DNA from: a virus
IMG/VR virus record: IMGVR_UViG_3300042091_000951
Coordinates: 1 to 26,465 of that record
DNA: 26,465 nucleotides
Reading direction: 5' to 3' (one strand)
Position numbers and translations under genes: made by a program. The notes beneath the pieces were generated by a model that made no database searches, was not told the origin of the DNA, and saw only the letters and a program-made list of their open reading frames with translations. Position 1 is the stretch's first letter. Every line of letters begins with the position of its first letter. Shown one piece after another: positions 4,763 to 14,058 of the stretch.

Positions 4763-7744
4763 TTACAAAATAAGATACGGACCACCTGTTTGTGATCCAG
4801 TACTCGAGTAATCTTTAAATCCAACGTATTCAATCAACATACCTGCAGATGGAATAAATCCAAGATCCGATTTAACGGTTACAAGTCCAGTGCTCAGATT
4901 CACGGCGGTCACGTTCACTTGATTTGAAACGTCGTTATAGAACTGATCATGAATCATGACTGGAAGTCCGATATTGAGAACGATAGAATCCGAAAGACTG
5001 ACATAGAACTGGGTCTGACTGACGCCCGAGATAACGGTAAGTGTTGGATCGATATGGGCAAACAAAGTCTTGTAAAGTGCATTGGTCTCTGGATTCATTC
5101 CGGTTCCGTAGTTCACAACGTCCACGATGTACCCCGCTGGCGGAACAAACGGCAGATTCGGTGAAACCATCATGCGATAAGGATCTGCAGGCGAGAATCC
5201 ATTCAGTATTGCCGTTGCAGACATTGTCCAGAGTTGATCATGCACGATAATTGGAAGTCCTACGAGCTGAGTCCATTTCTTCTGCTCGTTGCCTGGATAA
5301 AGAGGACCATAGCTGTCTTGAATCTCAATGGAGTTATTCGTGCTCCCGGTTGTCACGATGCTGGATGGTGAGATCGTTCCGTACCGTTGTCCGATCTGAT
5401 AACCAGTGTTGGATAAAAGTGTGAGCTCCGCATATCCGCCTTTGATATTTAACGATCGATTGATCACTTCAAAAAGCTGAGTTCCTAAATTTCTTACTCC
5501 CGTTTCAAGATTGCTGATTTGAAGCTGACCATTATCGACAAGTGCAATAATATCTCCGCACTCAATCATCGAAGCCACAGACCACTGGACTTGAACGGTA
5601 ACTTCGAATGCTGCTTTCTTATAGCGATTCAAAATAGCCAAACCCCGGATCTGGATCATGACATTTCCGCCTAAAGATGTTTTCACTCCGTCAGCATTAA
5701 TCGGCAAAATGGACTCAAGATCAATCGGATTTGCAGATGTTTCATCTAAAAAAATATTTTGGCTATCATAATTCCCTTGGTCGTCTAAATCGTAATTATA
5801 TTGAATCACGTTGTAAAATCGACGTTTATTCGTTGCTCGTGTGATTTGGATCTTGTCTGGATTTATGACTGTTGTCCAATCTACATAGATCATACTTTGT
5901 CCAGCTATCGGCGGAAGAGTGACTGCAACAGAGACTCGACCATACCGAGTGATGGTGTAAAGACCAGCTGGTAACCAAAGCGTTCCTTCAATAAGATCTT
6001 TTGCGACTTGTCCGTTTTGAGTATCAGAAATATAAATTTGTTCTGTGTAAATATCAGATGTGAATAAAAGCTGCCTTAAATATTGGTGAGTCGTAATGTC
6101 AATGTCTTGAGGGGTATTGAGTACTCCGCAAGTCAGTGGGAAAGTATCGTACTGAGATCGAAATGCCACATTTACGGTGTTGGCTGGATTTTCGATGTTT
6201 GGAAAATTAGGAGTCACAGTCACAAGTCGATTCGTGTCGCCGAGATCGTTTTGAATCCCATTGATAACGTAGGTCCCATCATTTCCCATGACGCTATCGG
6301 TGATGTAAACGTAATCTCCGATTGTCAAGCCATAATCGTCTACGGCATCTACTCCTGGAGGGAGGAGAATGCCACCTGGTTGAGGATTGCTTGGATCTAA
6401 AGAGGTCCCGAGTGCCGTGATTGCAACACCACTAATCCATGGTCCTCCCCAACCCGACAGCATGATCTTTAAAGCGAGATCAATGAGATTTCCTTGGAAC
6501 TGAACAGGATTAGTGACCGCTGCACCTTGATCATGCCCTTGCGCAGTAGTTCCTCTTGAATTATTTCCGCCGCGAGGAAATACGAATACCGAAGGATAGA
6601 AATTTGCATTCGTTAAAGTCGCTTGATTCGTTGTTGCGACTGCCGACAGAATGATATTATTTCCTGAAATCCCAGTGACAATCGTATTCGATGGCCATCC
6701 CACAACTCCTGCAAAAAACGACATCCCGTAAACAATACCAACCGCACTGGTCACTGTGATGTAATTTTGATTTAAAACCCATGTTCCAGTCGTTAAAACA
6801 GGAATTGCATTCACGACTGAAAGAGGTGGAAAGAATGTGGTCTGAGTTCCACCAGAGCTGCCCGCCGTAATCGTTTGATTTAAATAAATGTTATTTCCAA
6901 TGATATTGGTGACAACGCTCGCCTCGGGCAATCCAACCGCTGAAATATAGTCTCCGATTACAATTCCAAGTGCCGATGAAACAGTGACATAATTATTCGT
7001 ATTCACCCATGATGCAATTATAAATACCGGACTACCCGCGACGATCGTACTCGGAGAATATGTCATGACTTCGCTATCAACTAAAAGATAAGTTGTAACA
7101 GACGGATCATAGCTCCCATTAGGTCCTAGAATCGGTTCAATGATAGCAGAAGTATTTATCACTGGAATAATGGTGGTTATAGGATCAATCGCACCGCCCA
7201 AAGCAGTCGTTGCTCCAAAGAAGATCGTCTGTCGGCGTTTTACATTCGCATCTGAAAGTTCAAGCGTTACCATGCCGCATTTACTTGTGATGTTGGTGAT
7301 GTATCCTCGGAAGACTTTATAATAATCATCGGGGAAAGAACTATTAACGAACCCCAACGAAACGGTGACCAAAATATTAATCAGGGGTTCTGGAACCAAA
7401 CTATTTTCAGCAATAAGTTGAGTCATGATCCCGTCTTTATCGACGAAGGTTAGACTTATTGTTGCGACGCTTCCGCGACCCTGCTCGGGTTCGATTTGTT
7501 GAGAGATATTGAGTCCACTATCGACCATCAGAATCGGTTCGACATCAGAGATCGCAATTAACCCGCCATAAACTATTCCAGGATCTCCGTAGTGGATTCT
7601 AGGATCTCCATATCGAATCTTTTCATAAACCTGAACCATAGAAAAAAGTGTGGATATGCCTGCAAACTGCACCACAACATTGAGTTGTTTCGTGCTTTGT
7701 TGATTTAAGACCTGATAGGCTAATGGATAATTCGTCGTTCCCAT
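4763..7744 (-). CDS. Large tail tip/hub-like protein with internal duplications
   Basis: This 993-residue protein, the largest in the window, sits between the fibre genes where siphoviruses encode tail tip or hub proteins, and its N-terminal 180 residues look like a phage hub (SVATISLTFVDKDGI, FRGYITNI, LELSDANVKRRQ). Two internal duplications are visible. Residues about 245-310 and 321-386 are homologous (both have W-x(5)-NY-[VI]-TV-[ST]-SA and GNNI). Residues about 828-878 and 925-975 also match (VGLPIIVHDQ against IGLPVMIHDQ, PPAGYIVD against PSAGMLIE). A short YGDP motif repeats near residues 45-58. No obvious peptidase motif was seen. The exact structural role is inferred from position and size. 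Confidence 0.7.
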   Translation of the reverse strand: MGTTNYPLAYQVLNQQSTKQLNVVVQFAGISTLFSMVQVYEKIRYGDPRIHYGDPGIVYGGLIAISDVEPILMVDSGLNISQQIEPEQGRGSVATISLTFVDKDGIMTQLIAENSLVPEPLINILVTVSLGFVNSSFPDDYYKVFRGYITNITSKCGMVTLELSDANVKRRQTIFFGATTALGGAIDPITTIIPVINTSAIIEPILGPNGSYDPSVTTYLLVDSEVMTYSPSTIVAGSPVFIIASWVNTNNYVTVSSALGIVIGDYISAVGLPEASVVTNIIGNNIYLNQTITAGSSGGTQTTFFPPLSVVNAIPVLTTGTWVLNQNYITVTSAVGIVYGMSFFAGVVGWPSNTIVTGISGNNIILSAVATTNQATLTNANFYPSVFVFPRGGNNSRGTTAQGHDQGAAVTNPVQFQGNLIDLALKIMLSGWGGPWISGVAITALGTSLDPSNPQPGGILLPPGVDAVDDYGLTIGDYVYITDSVMGNDGTYVINGIQNDLGDTNRLVTVTPNFPNIENPANTVNVAFRSQYDTFPLTCGVLNTPQDIDITTHQYLRQLLFTSDIYTEQIYISDTQNGQVAKDLIEGTLWLPAGLYTITRYGRVSVAVTLPPIAGQSMIYVDWTTVINPDKIQITRATNKRRFYNVIQYNYDLDDQGNYDSQNIFLDETSANPIDLESILPINADGVKTSLGGNVMIQIRGLAILNRYKKAAFEVTVQVQWSVASMIECGDIIALVDNGQLQISNLETGVRNLGTQLFEVINRSLNIKGGYAELTLLSNTGYQIGQRYGTISPSSIVTTGSTNNSIEIQDSYGPLYPGNEQKKWTQLVGLPIIVHDQLWTMSATAILNGFSPADPYRMMVSPNLPFVPPAGYIVDVVNYGTGMNPETNALYKTLFAHIDPTLTVISGVSQTQFYVSLSDSIVLNIGLPVMIHDQFYNDVSNQVNVTAVNLSTGLVTVKSDLGFIPSAGMLIEYVGFKDYSSTGSQTGGPYLIL

Positions 7745-7747
7745 TTT

Positions 7748-9016
7748 TTATTGATAATGCTCTTCTACAATAATATATCCCGATCCACCATTTCCACCAC
7801 CGCTAGCGCCGGTTCCACCTGAACCAACCGAATAGGCATAAGTTGAAGCTGGGCTATTAATAATCGCTTCTACATAACCTCCTGCGCCACCTCCAGAGCC
7901 GGGATACGCCGATGCACCACCTCCATAATAACCAGATCCACCTCCACCTCCACCCGTATTTGCGCTTGCATTACTTCCCGATCCTTCTGGATATCCACCT
8001 GCGCCTCCGCCGCCCATGGGATTTGATCCCCCATCACCGCCAGCTATTCCAACAGCACCAGAAGCTGAAATATAAGCAGGAGTAGGACTACCCTGACCTC
8101 CCTGTACATTTGTTAGAACTAATGGTCCGGCAGAAATTGTATTAGTCCCGCCAGTACCACCGGCAGCTCCTGCACCCCCACTATAATTTCCGGTTCCAGG
8201 ATTTCCAGCGCCACAAGAAATAGGACCGAAACTAGTTCCACTTCCTACAGTTCCTGCACTTCCACTAGGCCCTTCAGAACCTCCACCTCCACCATCACCG
8301 ACTACAGTGACTTTGAGATAAAGAGGGGATGGACTCGTTGGAGTCGTATAAGTTCCCGCTGAAGGGCCAAAAGTTTGAATCGTCGGAGCTTTATATCCAC
8401 CACTTGCCGACGCAGAGATCGTGATCAAATCTCCAGATTGAGATAATCCGATCCCAGTCCCTGCTTCAAAGATGATGTTGCCCGTCGCAGCAGGATATCC
8501 CGTAACTGCGATGCTTTCAACGGTTCCGCTCCCACTCGCAGTAATCGTGATGATCTGTCCAGAAACTGCAAATGAAACTCCCGTACCCGGTGAAAGCTGA
8601 ACATTCCCAACCAAACTAGGAAATCCTGCAGGGGTGATTGTGTTGACAATATTTCCGGTGATATTTGAACCGTTCAGAATAGGTCCATCACCATCCACAC
8701 CGGTATGCATGTGGCCCGTGATACCATTGAACTTAGCTGTCATTAAATTCACTCGCGTGAAAAGAGGATCAGTCGATAATCCGATATCATTGTGAGTCCA
8801 AGGTGGTGTTGCGGTTGCAGCAATGTTTTGGGTTTTTCCGATAAAGGAATCAATCGAATTGACCTCTTGCTGCGTCCAGGTGATTGCCGGACCCTGATCA
8901 GGAGCGGCACTTCCAAGTCCTAAACGGCTCGGCGTGGTATCATCTGCATTTTTAATAATGAATGCCGGATTAGTTACCGCGGCATCAACTGGTTGACCAT
9001 CTAAAACACCTGCCAT
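7748..9016 (-). CDS. Glycine-rich tail fibre/adhesin
   Basis: This 422-residue protein has three parts. Residues 1-125 look like an attachment region. Residues 130-210 contain two beta repeats (GNVQLSPGTGVSF... and GNIIFEAGTGIGL..., each ending I-[ST]-[IA]SA-type). Residues about 235-410 are strongly glycine-rich with GGGGG runs and end in GGSGYIIVEEHYQ. Such glycine-rich C-termini occur in phage adhesins, where polyglycine helices pack into a sandwich that displays variable loops (S16/T2 gp38 type). I infer a receptor-binding fibre. A GAGGTG precedes the ATG. No separate gp38-like chaperone gene follows. Confidence 0.75.
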   Translation of the reverse strand: MAGVLDGQPVDAAVTNPAFIIKNADDTTPSRLGLGSAAPDQGPAITWTQQEVNSIDSFIGKTQNIAATATPPWTHNDIGLSTDPLFTRVNLMTAKFNGITGHMHTGVDGDGPILNGSNITGNIVNTITPAGFPSLVGNVQLSPGTGVSFAVSGQIITITASGSGTVESIAVTGYPAATGNIIFEAGTGIGLSQSGDLITISASASGGYKAPTIQTFGPSAGTYTTPTSPSPLYLKVTVVGDGGGGGSEGPSGSAGTVGSGTSFGPISCGAGNPGTGNYSGGAGAAGGTGGTNTISAGPLVLTNVQGGQGSPTPAYISASGAVGIAGGDGGSNPMGGGGAGGYPEGSGSNASANTGGGGGGSGYYGGGASAYPGSGGGAGGYVEAIINSPASTYAYSVGSGGTGASGGGNGGSGYIIVEEHYQ

Positions 9017-9024
9017 AAATCACC

Positions 9025-9816
9025 TCACGCAACCGGATTAATGAACGTTGGCGGAATCAAAATGATTCTAAATTTCAACTTTCCCGTCTGATATAAAAAT
9101 GGATACTCAGGAAGCATTTCACTCATCATCCATCCAAGTCCAGTGTCATCGGACTCTGTGGATTCCAAAGTGCAATTATAAAAAGTCTCAGGTTGAGTAA
9201 TGTCTGGAGTGAACTCTAAATCAAATTGTTGAGCTGCCCAATCCATAAAGGGTTGCCAAATCGCATCTACTCTGGACTCTGTCTCGTATCTGAATTCGAC
9301 TTCAAAAAATTGTTGGAGCTGAAAAACGATCGCTTGTTTCACGCCCGCTGCCGAGACATTCACTGCTCCAAAGAGCTTTCGATTCCTTGTCGGAGCAACC
9401 CAGTTATAACCCGTGTAAGTCGGTTGAATCGAGATTCCGCTCGTCATTGCTCCTGTGTAAGTGGTATGACCCGAATAATCTGATTCAAGAAATCCGATAG
9501 TCGAAGCAACAGAAGCCGCGGCATTCGGTCCGCTTCCGAAAAGTATTTTGAGATAGATTCCATTAGTTGAAATCGTGACTCTATTTTGAGTTCCGCCTGC
9601 AATCGTGCGATCGGCAGTCACGGTATAGGTATTGACCGCGTCTTGGACTCCCAAAGCTGAAACGATGTTAGAAATAAGATCGCTTAAAGAAAAATTCCCT
9701 TGCTCTAAGACAGCAGTCAGAATCGGACCCCCAGATGAGTTCTGAAAGTCAATGTATTGATTGCTGACATCGATATTGTATCCGTAAAGAATTAAAGATG
9801 GATTTTTTAATGCCAT
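9025..9816 (-). CDS. Phage tail protein between tape measure and fibre
   Basis: This 263-residue protein is rich in beta-type segments and aromatic residues and has no signal peptide. Its position, directly after the tape measure and before the fibres, is where distal tail or tail tip assembly proteins lie. I recognise no specific domain: the central part has VRFEY-like stretches (EVEFRYETESRVDAIWQPF), and the C-terminus ends in a hydrophobic KFRIILIPPTF. AGGAGG lies about 10 bases before the ATG. It is separated from the tape measure stop by only 3 bases, so it is part of the same transcript. Confidence 0.55.
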   Translation of the reverse strand: MALKNPSLILYGYNIDVSNQYIDFQNSSGGPILTAVLEQGNFSLSDLISNIVSALGVQDAVNTYTVTADRTIAGGTQNRVTISTNGIYLKILFGSGPNAAASVASTIGFLESDYSGHTTYTGAMTSGISIQPTYTGYNWVAPTRNRKLFGAVNVSAAGVKQAIVFQLQQFFEVEFRYETESRVDAIWQPFMDWAAQQFDLEFTPDITQPETFYNCTLESTESDDTGLGWMMSEMLPEYPFLYQTGKLKFRIILIPPTFINPVA

Positions 9817-9819
9817 GGA

Positions 9820-11829
9820 TTAGGTTCCTCCAACCTTGAAGTAATTAAAATCTGAGGCATCTGTGCTTTGTCTGATCATATCCATCATTGCTTGTTGAGC
9901 TTCATTCGTGTCGTAGTAATTGCCCTGAATCGTCAGACTCACGGTTTGCTGAGGAGTTTGCTGCAGATTGCTTGGCGCTTGAACTGCTCCGACATTTGGA
10001 GCTTCCGTATTGGTTCCGAATCCGTAATTGGAAGAGTTCGTAGATCCGCCGCCTGCAGAAACACCACTGCTCGTTGTTGATCCGCCTGAAATAGATTTTA
10101 GATACCCAGCTAAAACAAGAAGTGCAGCACCGCCCGCAAGCCCTGCCGGATTTGGCGGGAAAATACTCGATAAGAGTAAAAACGTTCCGTATTGCTCAGC
10201 GATATCTCCTATAACGCCTAAGAACATATTCTTCATCGCATCGCCAGCAGATTGAGATCCAGCACCGATGGATTCAAAAGCGCTTTGTGCGTTTTTACCG
10301 AATGAATCAAAGACATGCTGACCCAATGCTCCGAAATCTTCTAAGTTCTGTTTGTTCTTGGCAGATCCTAAAGCAAAAGCACGAGTTACACCTTCAGCAA
10401 CCGTTTCAGATTGATCCAAATAGTTTTGAAGAGCATTCAAACGATCTTGTTTGAGCTGTTCATTCATCTTATCGAGCTGCAGTTCTGTTCTTTTATTAAT
10501 CTGAACAATTTCGGCTTGTTTCTGCTTTTCGGTGAGTCCGTCTTGCTTACGGATCTTGTCGATTTCAGATTGGGTTTGTTTTTTTAAAATGATGACTTGT
10601 TGTTCGTGGATCTTATCGACTTCAGCAACTGTCGTTGCGGCTTTCAATTCGTTTGCAAGATTCTGAGATCTGAGCTTATCGATCTCGTCTTGGAACTTCT
10701 TGAGATCTGCTTCGCGTTTGGCGGTATTAACATCATTATTTTTTTGAACTTTATTATCGGTTGCGATCTGTTTGGTTGCAGATTGTTCTTTCAAGGCATT
10801 CAATTGAGATTCCGTTGCGGCGATATCAGCGGTGATCTTTTTGATCTTTTCTTCCTTAGACGGACCAAACCACTTATCAAGGATGCCTTCTTTGCCGGTA
10901 TTGAATTCAAGATCAACTAGTTTGCCTTTAAGAGATTGAAGACTCGCTTCAAGGGTCTTAGTTTTGGCAGCGGTTTGTTCAACCCCAGTTCCAAAATTAG
11001 CGCTTAAATAGGTTTTAGCTTCCGATGTCCAACCACGAAGATTATTGAAAAAGTTCGTGAGTGTAGGTCCTGCAACCTTTTCAAAAGCGACAACGATGAT
11101 GTCCTTGAGATCCGTTATAGTTGCTTTGAATGCCTGAAAAGCATTCGTGGCTTCTTTCATGTTTGGATCAATCCCAGCAAATGCTGTTTTGGATTGTTCC
11201 AGGACCGCATTTAAGATTGCGTGTTGTTGACCTTCTTTGGAAAGCTCGTTCGTTGCGACTCCGATGGACTTCGCAAAGTCTGAATAAGCTTTTTGTTGGT
11301 CAATGATAATCCCCATGCTTCGGAGCTGGCGAGTGGATCCAGATGCAATAGCTTGAGTAATTTGTTCGAAGTTCTGACTGATATCTCCGCCTGAAACAGC
11401 GCTGGCTTGCCGCGCGACCGTCATGACCTGATCAAGTTGTTGAGCATTTGATCCTAGTTCGACAATCGCCTTATTAGCGTCTTTCATGAGAGTCGTATCA
11501 TCAATCAGACCGCCGGACGCCTCTTGCAGTCCCGATTTAAGCGCATCACCTGCAATCCCGGCTTTTTCAGTCAAAATATCAAACTGAGCATTGATAGCTT
11601 CAATTTGTTCACCGTCGAAGGTGAGATCCATTGCTTCTTTAACGGCGTATACGGCACCCGCAACAACACCTAGAGCGATCCCGGCTGATGTGAAAGCGGT
11701 CATTAAGCTTTCGAGACCCTCGCCGTTTGTGGCCGCTGTTAGCCCATCCGAGAATGTAGATAACGATTCAAGCGCATCTGTGACGTCGAGATTTAAAACC
11801 CAATTGGTTTCTTCATCACCGCCTGCCAT
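9820..11829 (-). CDS. Tail tape measure protein
   Basis: This 669-residue protein fits the tape measure family, which sets tail length and is ejected with the DNA. It starts with a variable region, then a hydrophobic segment (about residues 50-65, GIALGVVAGAVYAV). The classic pattern QITQAIASGSTRQLRSMGI follows, near residue 160. A long coiled coil (about 290-480, repeated DKI/DKL/EKQKQ units) comes next, with a hydrophobic C-terminal stretch at about 540-585. At the rule-of-thumb 0.15 nm per residue the tail would be near 100 nm. The start, with AGGAG about 8 bases upstream, overlaps the chaperone frame by 14 bases. Confidence 0.85.
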   Translation of the reverse strand: MAGGDEETNWVLNLDVTDALESLSTFSDGLTAATNGEGLESLMTAFTSAGIALGVVAGAVYAVKEAMDLTFDGEQIEAINAQFDILTEKAGIAGDALKSGLQEASGGLIDDTTLMKDANKAIVELGSNAQQLDQVMTVARQASAVSGGDISQNFEQITQAIASGSTRQLRSMGIIIDQQKAYSDFAKSIGVATNELSKEGQQHAILNAVLEQSKTAFAGIDPNMKEATNAFQAFKATITDLKDIIVVAFEKVAGPTLTNFFNNLRGWTSEAKTYLSANFGTGVEQTAAKTKTLEASLQSLKGKLVDLEFNTGKEGILDKWFGPSKEEKIKKITADIAATESQLNALKEQSATKQIATDNKVQKNNDVNTAKREADLKKFQDEIDKLRSQNLANELKAATTVAEVDKIHEQQVIILKKQTQSEIDKIRKQDGLTEKQKQAEIVQINKRTELQLDKMNEQLKQDRLNALQNYLDQSETVAEGVTRAFALGSAKNKQNLEDFGALGQHVFDSFGKNAQSAFESIGAGSQSAGDAMKNMFLGVIGDIAEQYGTFLLLSSIFPPNPAGLAGGAALLVLAGYLKSISGGSTTSSGVSAGGGSTNSSNYGFGTNTEAPNVGAVQAPSNLQQTPQQTVSLTIQGNYYDTNEAQQAMMDMIRQSTDASDFNYFKVGGT

Positions 11830-12585
11830 GATTTACGCTCCTGTGTCTGCTCTTGAAAAACTCAAAACAAGCAACTGGCGGTGTGTACTTTATCTCCGCT
11901 TTCGCTTTCTCTTCGAGTTTCCGTCTAAATTCATTTCTGGCATCCATATCATCTTGGCTGAGTGAACTATCGTAAAGGTACTGACCGTATTCTTCTTTGG
12001 ACTCCTTCGTCATCGTCGGATACATCGCAACTCGACAAAGCTCGTAAAAATCTCGAAATTTTCTTCGACGTTCTAACAATCGGCCCTTGATCAGCATGTG
12101 GAAAAAGAGAGCCGCTCGCATCTGAAGAATCTGGTTGGGAGTCCATGAATAGATCAAACACGCTTCAGCAATTAGCTCCGTAAAGCGGAAATTGATTCGA
12201 GGTGATTCGGAATTGCCCAGTTTTTTTTTTGAGCCGCTTCAAAGATCGTTTTGTTTCCTACGATTTTCCCCACTAGACTTTCAATCAATACGGACTTTTG
12301 AAGCAAAGTCATTTGCTCGACGTCTTTCAAAGTAATCGTGTCGCACAAAGTTTTAATAGTTCCGAAGTACGCTTTATTTTGGAGTTCACCCGTATCGAGT
12401 TTGATCTTTTTAAATTCGATGCATTTTTCCCAAAACGCTAAGAATGCATCTACCGTTACAGGGAGTAGGACGTGAGTCTTTCCGTGGAGGACAAAAGACA
12501 GTTTCTTTTGAGTAATGACATCGAGATCGCATAGAATTTCATCCTCATCGGATTGTGCTTCTGTTCTTGCCGGTTTAAAATTCAC
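11816..12585 (-). CDS. Tail assembly chaperone long form by -1 frameshift (G-T type)
   Basis: The second chaperone frame continues, without a stop, from the -1 frame at the A AAA AAC site in the first chaperone gene. The fusion would be about 256 residues: 122 from the first frame, 21 across the junction (starting LGNSESPRINF), then LIYSWTPNQILQMRAAL onward. The downstream frame has no good start of its own; its first usable codon is a TTG without Shine-Dalgarno at 12155-12157. Its content (helical, arginine-rich) and location just before the tape measure fit the lambda gpG/gpGT pair, whose long form recruits tail tube subunits to the tape measure. Confidence 0.75.
12172..12585 (-). CDS. Tail assembly chaperone, short form (gpG-like)
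   Basis: This 137-residue protein starts at a GTG with AAGGAG 7 bases upstream and lies between the tail tube and the tape measure gene, the standard position of the siphovirus tail chaperone. It is acidic at the start, with a helical middle (VEQMTLLQKSVLIESLVGKIVG). The last 15 residues differ between the two products, because a -1 shift at residue 122 leads into the next frame. In lambda the short form is made in large excess over the fusion. Family assignment is by position and architecture rather than by motif. Confidence 0.7.
   Translation of the reverse strand: MNFKPARTEAQSDEDEILCDLDVITQKKLSFVLHGKTHVLLPVTVDAFLAFWEKCIEFKKIKLDTGELQNKAYFGTIKTLCDTITLKDVEQMTLLQKSVLIESLVGKIVGNKTIFEAAQKKNWAIPNHLESISALRS
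12220..12230 (-). promoter_or_regulatory. Slippery site for -1 frameshift (A10-C tract)
   Basis: On the minus strand ten A are followed by C, giving CAA AAA AAA AAC TGG in the zero frame. The last seven bases are the classic A AAA AAC heptamer, with the last two codons in the correct phase. The -1 frame opened by slippage stays free of stops to 11816. No strong pseudoknot was found downstream. The run could also cause polymerase slippage or sequencing error. Confidence 0.75.
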
Positions 12586-12598
12586 GTCCTACTCCTTT

Positions 12599-13465
12599 TT
12601 AAGTGTAGTTTGCGCCTGATGTCGGGAACGTAAACGTATCGCCGTACGCAAATTGAGTTCCTAACTGAGTTAATGTGAAGGTCACAACCGGATTCAACGC
12701 CGCCACAAAGTGAGCCGAACTTCCGCTTGCTGCAAGAATATGGAGGTCTCCCAAAGGTCCTGATTGAGATCCTGAAACGGCAAAGTCATTACCGGAAGTC
12801 TGACCTACACAGAGTGCCGTAATAGTTTCGGTCTTCGTAAATTGATTGCTCACCCCAATTTGAGTGAGCGTTCCATTACCGACATTGCCGCCGCCAGCGG
12901 TGACTGCACCAAAGCTTGCGTTGATTGTTCCAATGGTCGGATCTCCGAAAGTCATGAATCGGAAAGGAATCACTGAAGTATCTGGCAAAATTGTCATTTC
13001 AACCTGAAGTCCGGTCTGTTTATCGGGCCCATACTTAATTTCAGAAGCCGACATCGCAACCGCTTTGTAGAACGTCAGATCTTGAGAGTAGTCTCCCGGC
13101 ACGCTCGATAACGGATGCAATGTTAAGAGCTGAGCATGAAGCGATAGCTTGTCACCGATTTGAAGATTGAATAGAACGCTCTGATTTGCACCATTCGTAA
13201 TCAACTGAGCATGCGGGAAAGCAACGAGCCAGTTTGATTTCGCCTTGGTTTCAGCCAGAGTGAATTTCACCGTGAAACCTTCACCGGAAACAACCCCGTC
13301 TAGGATCGTATCACCGGCCTGATCTTCTTTAATGTCTGCGATTTTGTACTTAGGAGAAACGGTAACACCGCCCTCAGTTCCGCCAAGATCAATCCCACCA
13401 AACACGACTTGCATCGGACTTAGCTGAATATTACCTGGGGTTAAATTTGCATTACTCGCGCTCAT
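12599..13465 (-). CDS. Major tail tube protein
   Basis: This 288-residue, beta-rich protein lies directly upstream of the tail chaperones, where the major tail (tube) protein is encoded. Residues about 20-175 contain patterns common in siphovirus tube proteins: an early GIDLGGTEGGVTVSP stretch, then TILDGVVSGEG and a long beta region ending in EMTILPDTSVIPFRF. Residues about 185-288 look like an added glycine/threonine-rich beta domain, possibly displayed on the tail surface. The ATG is preceded by GGAGGT, a near-perfect ribosome binding site as expected for an abundant product. The following chaperone begins 14 bases later. Confidence 0.75.
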   Translation of the reverse strand: MSASNANLTPGNIQLSPMQVVFGGIDLGGTEGGVTVSPKYKIADIKEDQAGDTILDGVVSGEGFTVKFTLAETKAKSNWLVAFPHAQLITNGANQSVLFNLQIGDKLSLHAQLLTLHPLSSVPGDYSQDLTFYKAVAMSASEIKYGPDKQTGLQVEMTILPDTSVIPFRFMTFGDPTIGTINASFGAVTAGGGNVGNGTLTQIGVSNQFTKTETITALCVGQTSGNDFAVSGSQSGPLGDLHILAASGSSAHFVAALNPVVTFTLTQLGTQFAYGDTFTFPTSGANYT

Positions 13466-13509
13466 GGCGAAACCTCCGTGTTTTGTCTGAATCCTTGAGA
13501 CTCAGGTTA

Positions 13510-13537
13510 AGGGATTTTAACAATGTTCACAATCCCT
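13510..13537. other. Short hairpin ahead of tail tube gene
   Basis: AGGGATT at 13510-13516 pairs with AATCCCT at 13531-13537 around a 14-base loop, in the 77-base gap between the tail completion stop and the tail tube start. On the minus strand no U tract follows, so it is not a normal terminator. It could stabilise or separate the tail tube message, the most abundant product downstream. Weak by itself. Confidence 0.35.
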
Positions 13538-13542
13538 AGTTT

Positions 13543-14058
13543 TTAAAAATTCTCAATGTGCTCTACTTCGCATTCCAAAACGATTTCCTTTCGAAACTTA
13601 CCGCCGTCTCCCGAACCTTCCTCTCGGGTGAAAATAGGAGAAAACGTCACGCGATACACCACAATGATGATATTCAGGCTTCCATCCATTGAAAGAATCT
13701 GAGTCTCATCGAGTGTTTGGTGCATCGCTGAAAGATAACGGTCAACTTTATAAGTCAGATTCTCTTCGTCTTGATCCTCGACAAGAACGCAGACTTTGAA
13801 TTTGGCGCTTGCGTTAACGAAATTAGATTTCTTGTCTTGAATTCTGAAATCAAAATTATCGCAGATGACAAATACAGCTGGAAGCTCGTATCCATGTGGT
13901 TTTTCAAAAATGAAATAGGATTGAGGGACTTCCAAAGTCACTTGAGGCGGTCCGACCGCTGCTGCAACTATCGTTAGATTCGCTGCAATATTAGTCTGGA
14001 TATAGTCAATGATCAATGCCCGCGCGCCTTCGACAAGTTTGCGATAGTCCGCACTCAT
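13543..14058 (-). CDS. Tail completion/terminator-like protein
   Basis: This 171-residue protein is encoded just upstream of the tail tube gene, after the gp10-like connector protein, matching the tail terminator position (lambda gpU/HK97 gp10-gp11 region). It has an N-terminal helix (LVEGARALIIDYIQTNI) followed by beta strands (AVFVICDNFDFRI, SAKFKVCVLVED, IIIVVYRVTFSPIF), an alpha/beta layout typical of tail terminators. Its ATG overlaps the upstream stop by ATGA. The name rests mostly on position and fold pattern. Confidence 0.6.
   Translation of the reverse strand: MSADYRKLVEGARALIIDYIQTNIAANLTIVAAAVGPPQVTLEVPQSYFIFEKPHGYELPAVFVICDNFDFRIQDKKSNFVNASAKFKVCVLVEDQDEENLTYKVDRYLSAMHQTLDETQILSMDGSLNIIIVVYRVTFSPIFTREEGSGDGGKFRKEIVLECEVEHIENF

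Noticed and set aside
7480-7500. GGGTTCGATTT resembling a tRNA T-arm
   Set aside because: No acceptor, anticodon or D-arm can be built around it, and it lies inside the hub gene. No tRNA was found in the window.
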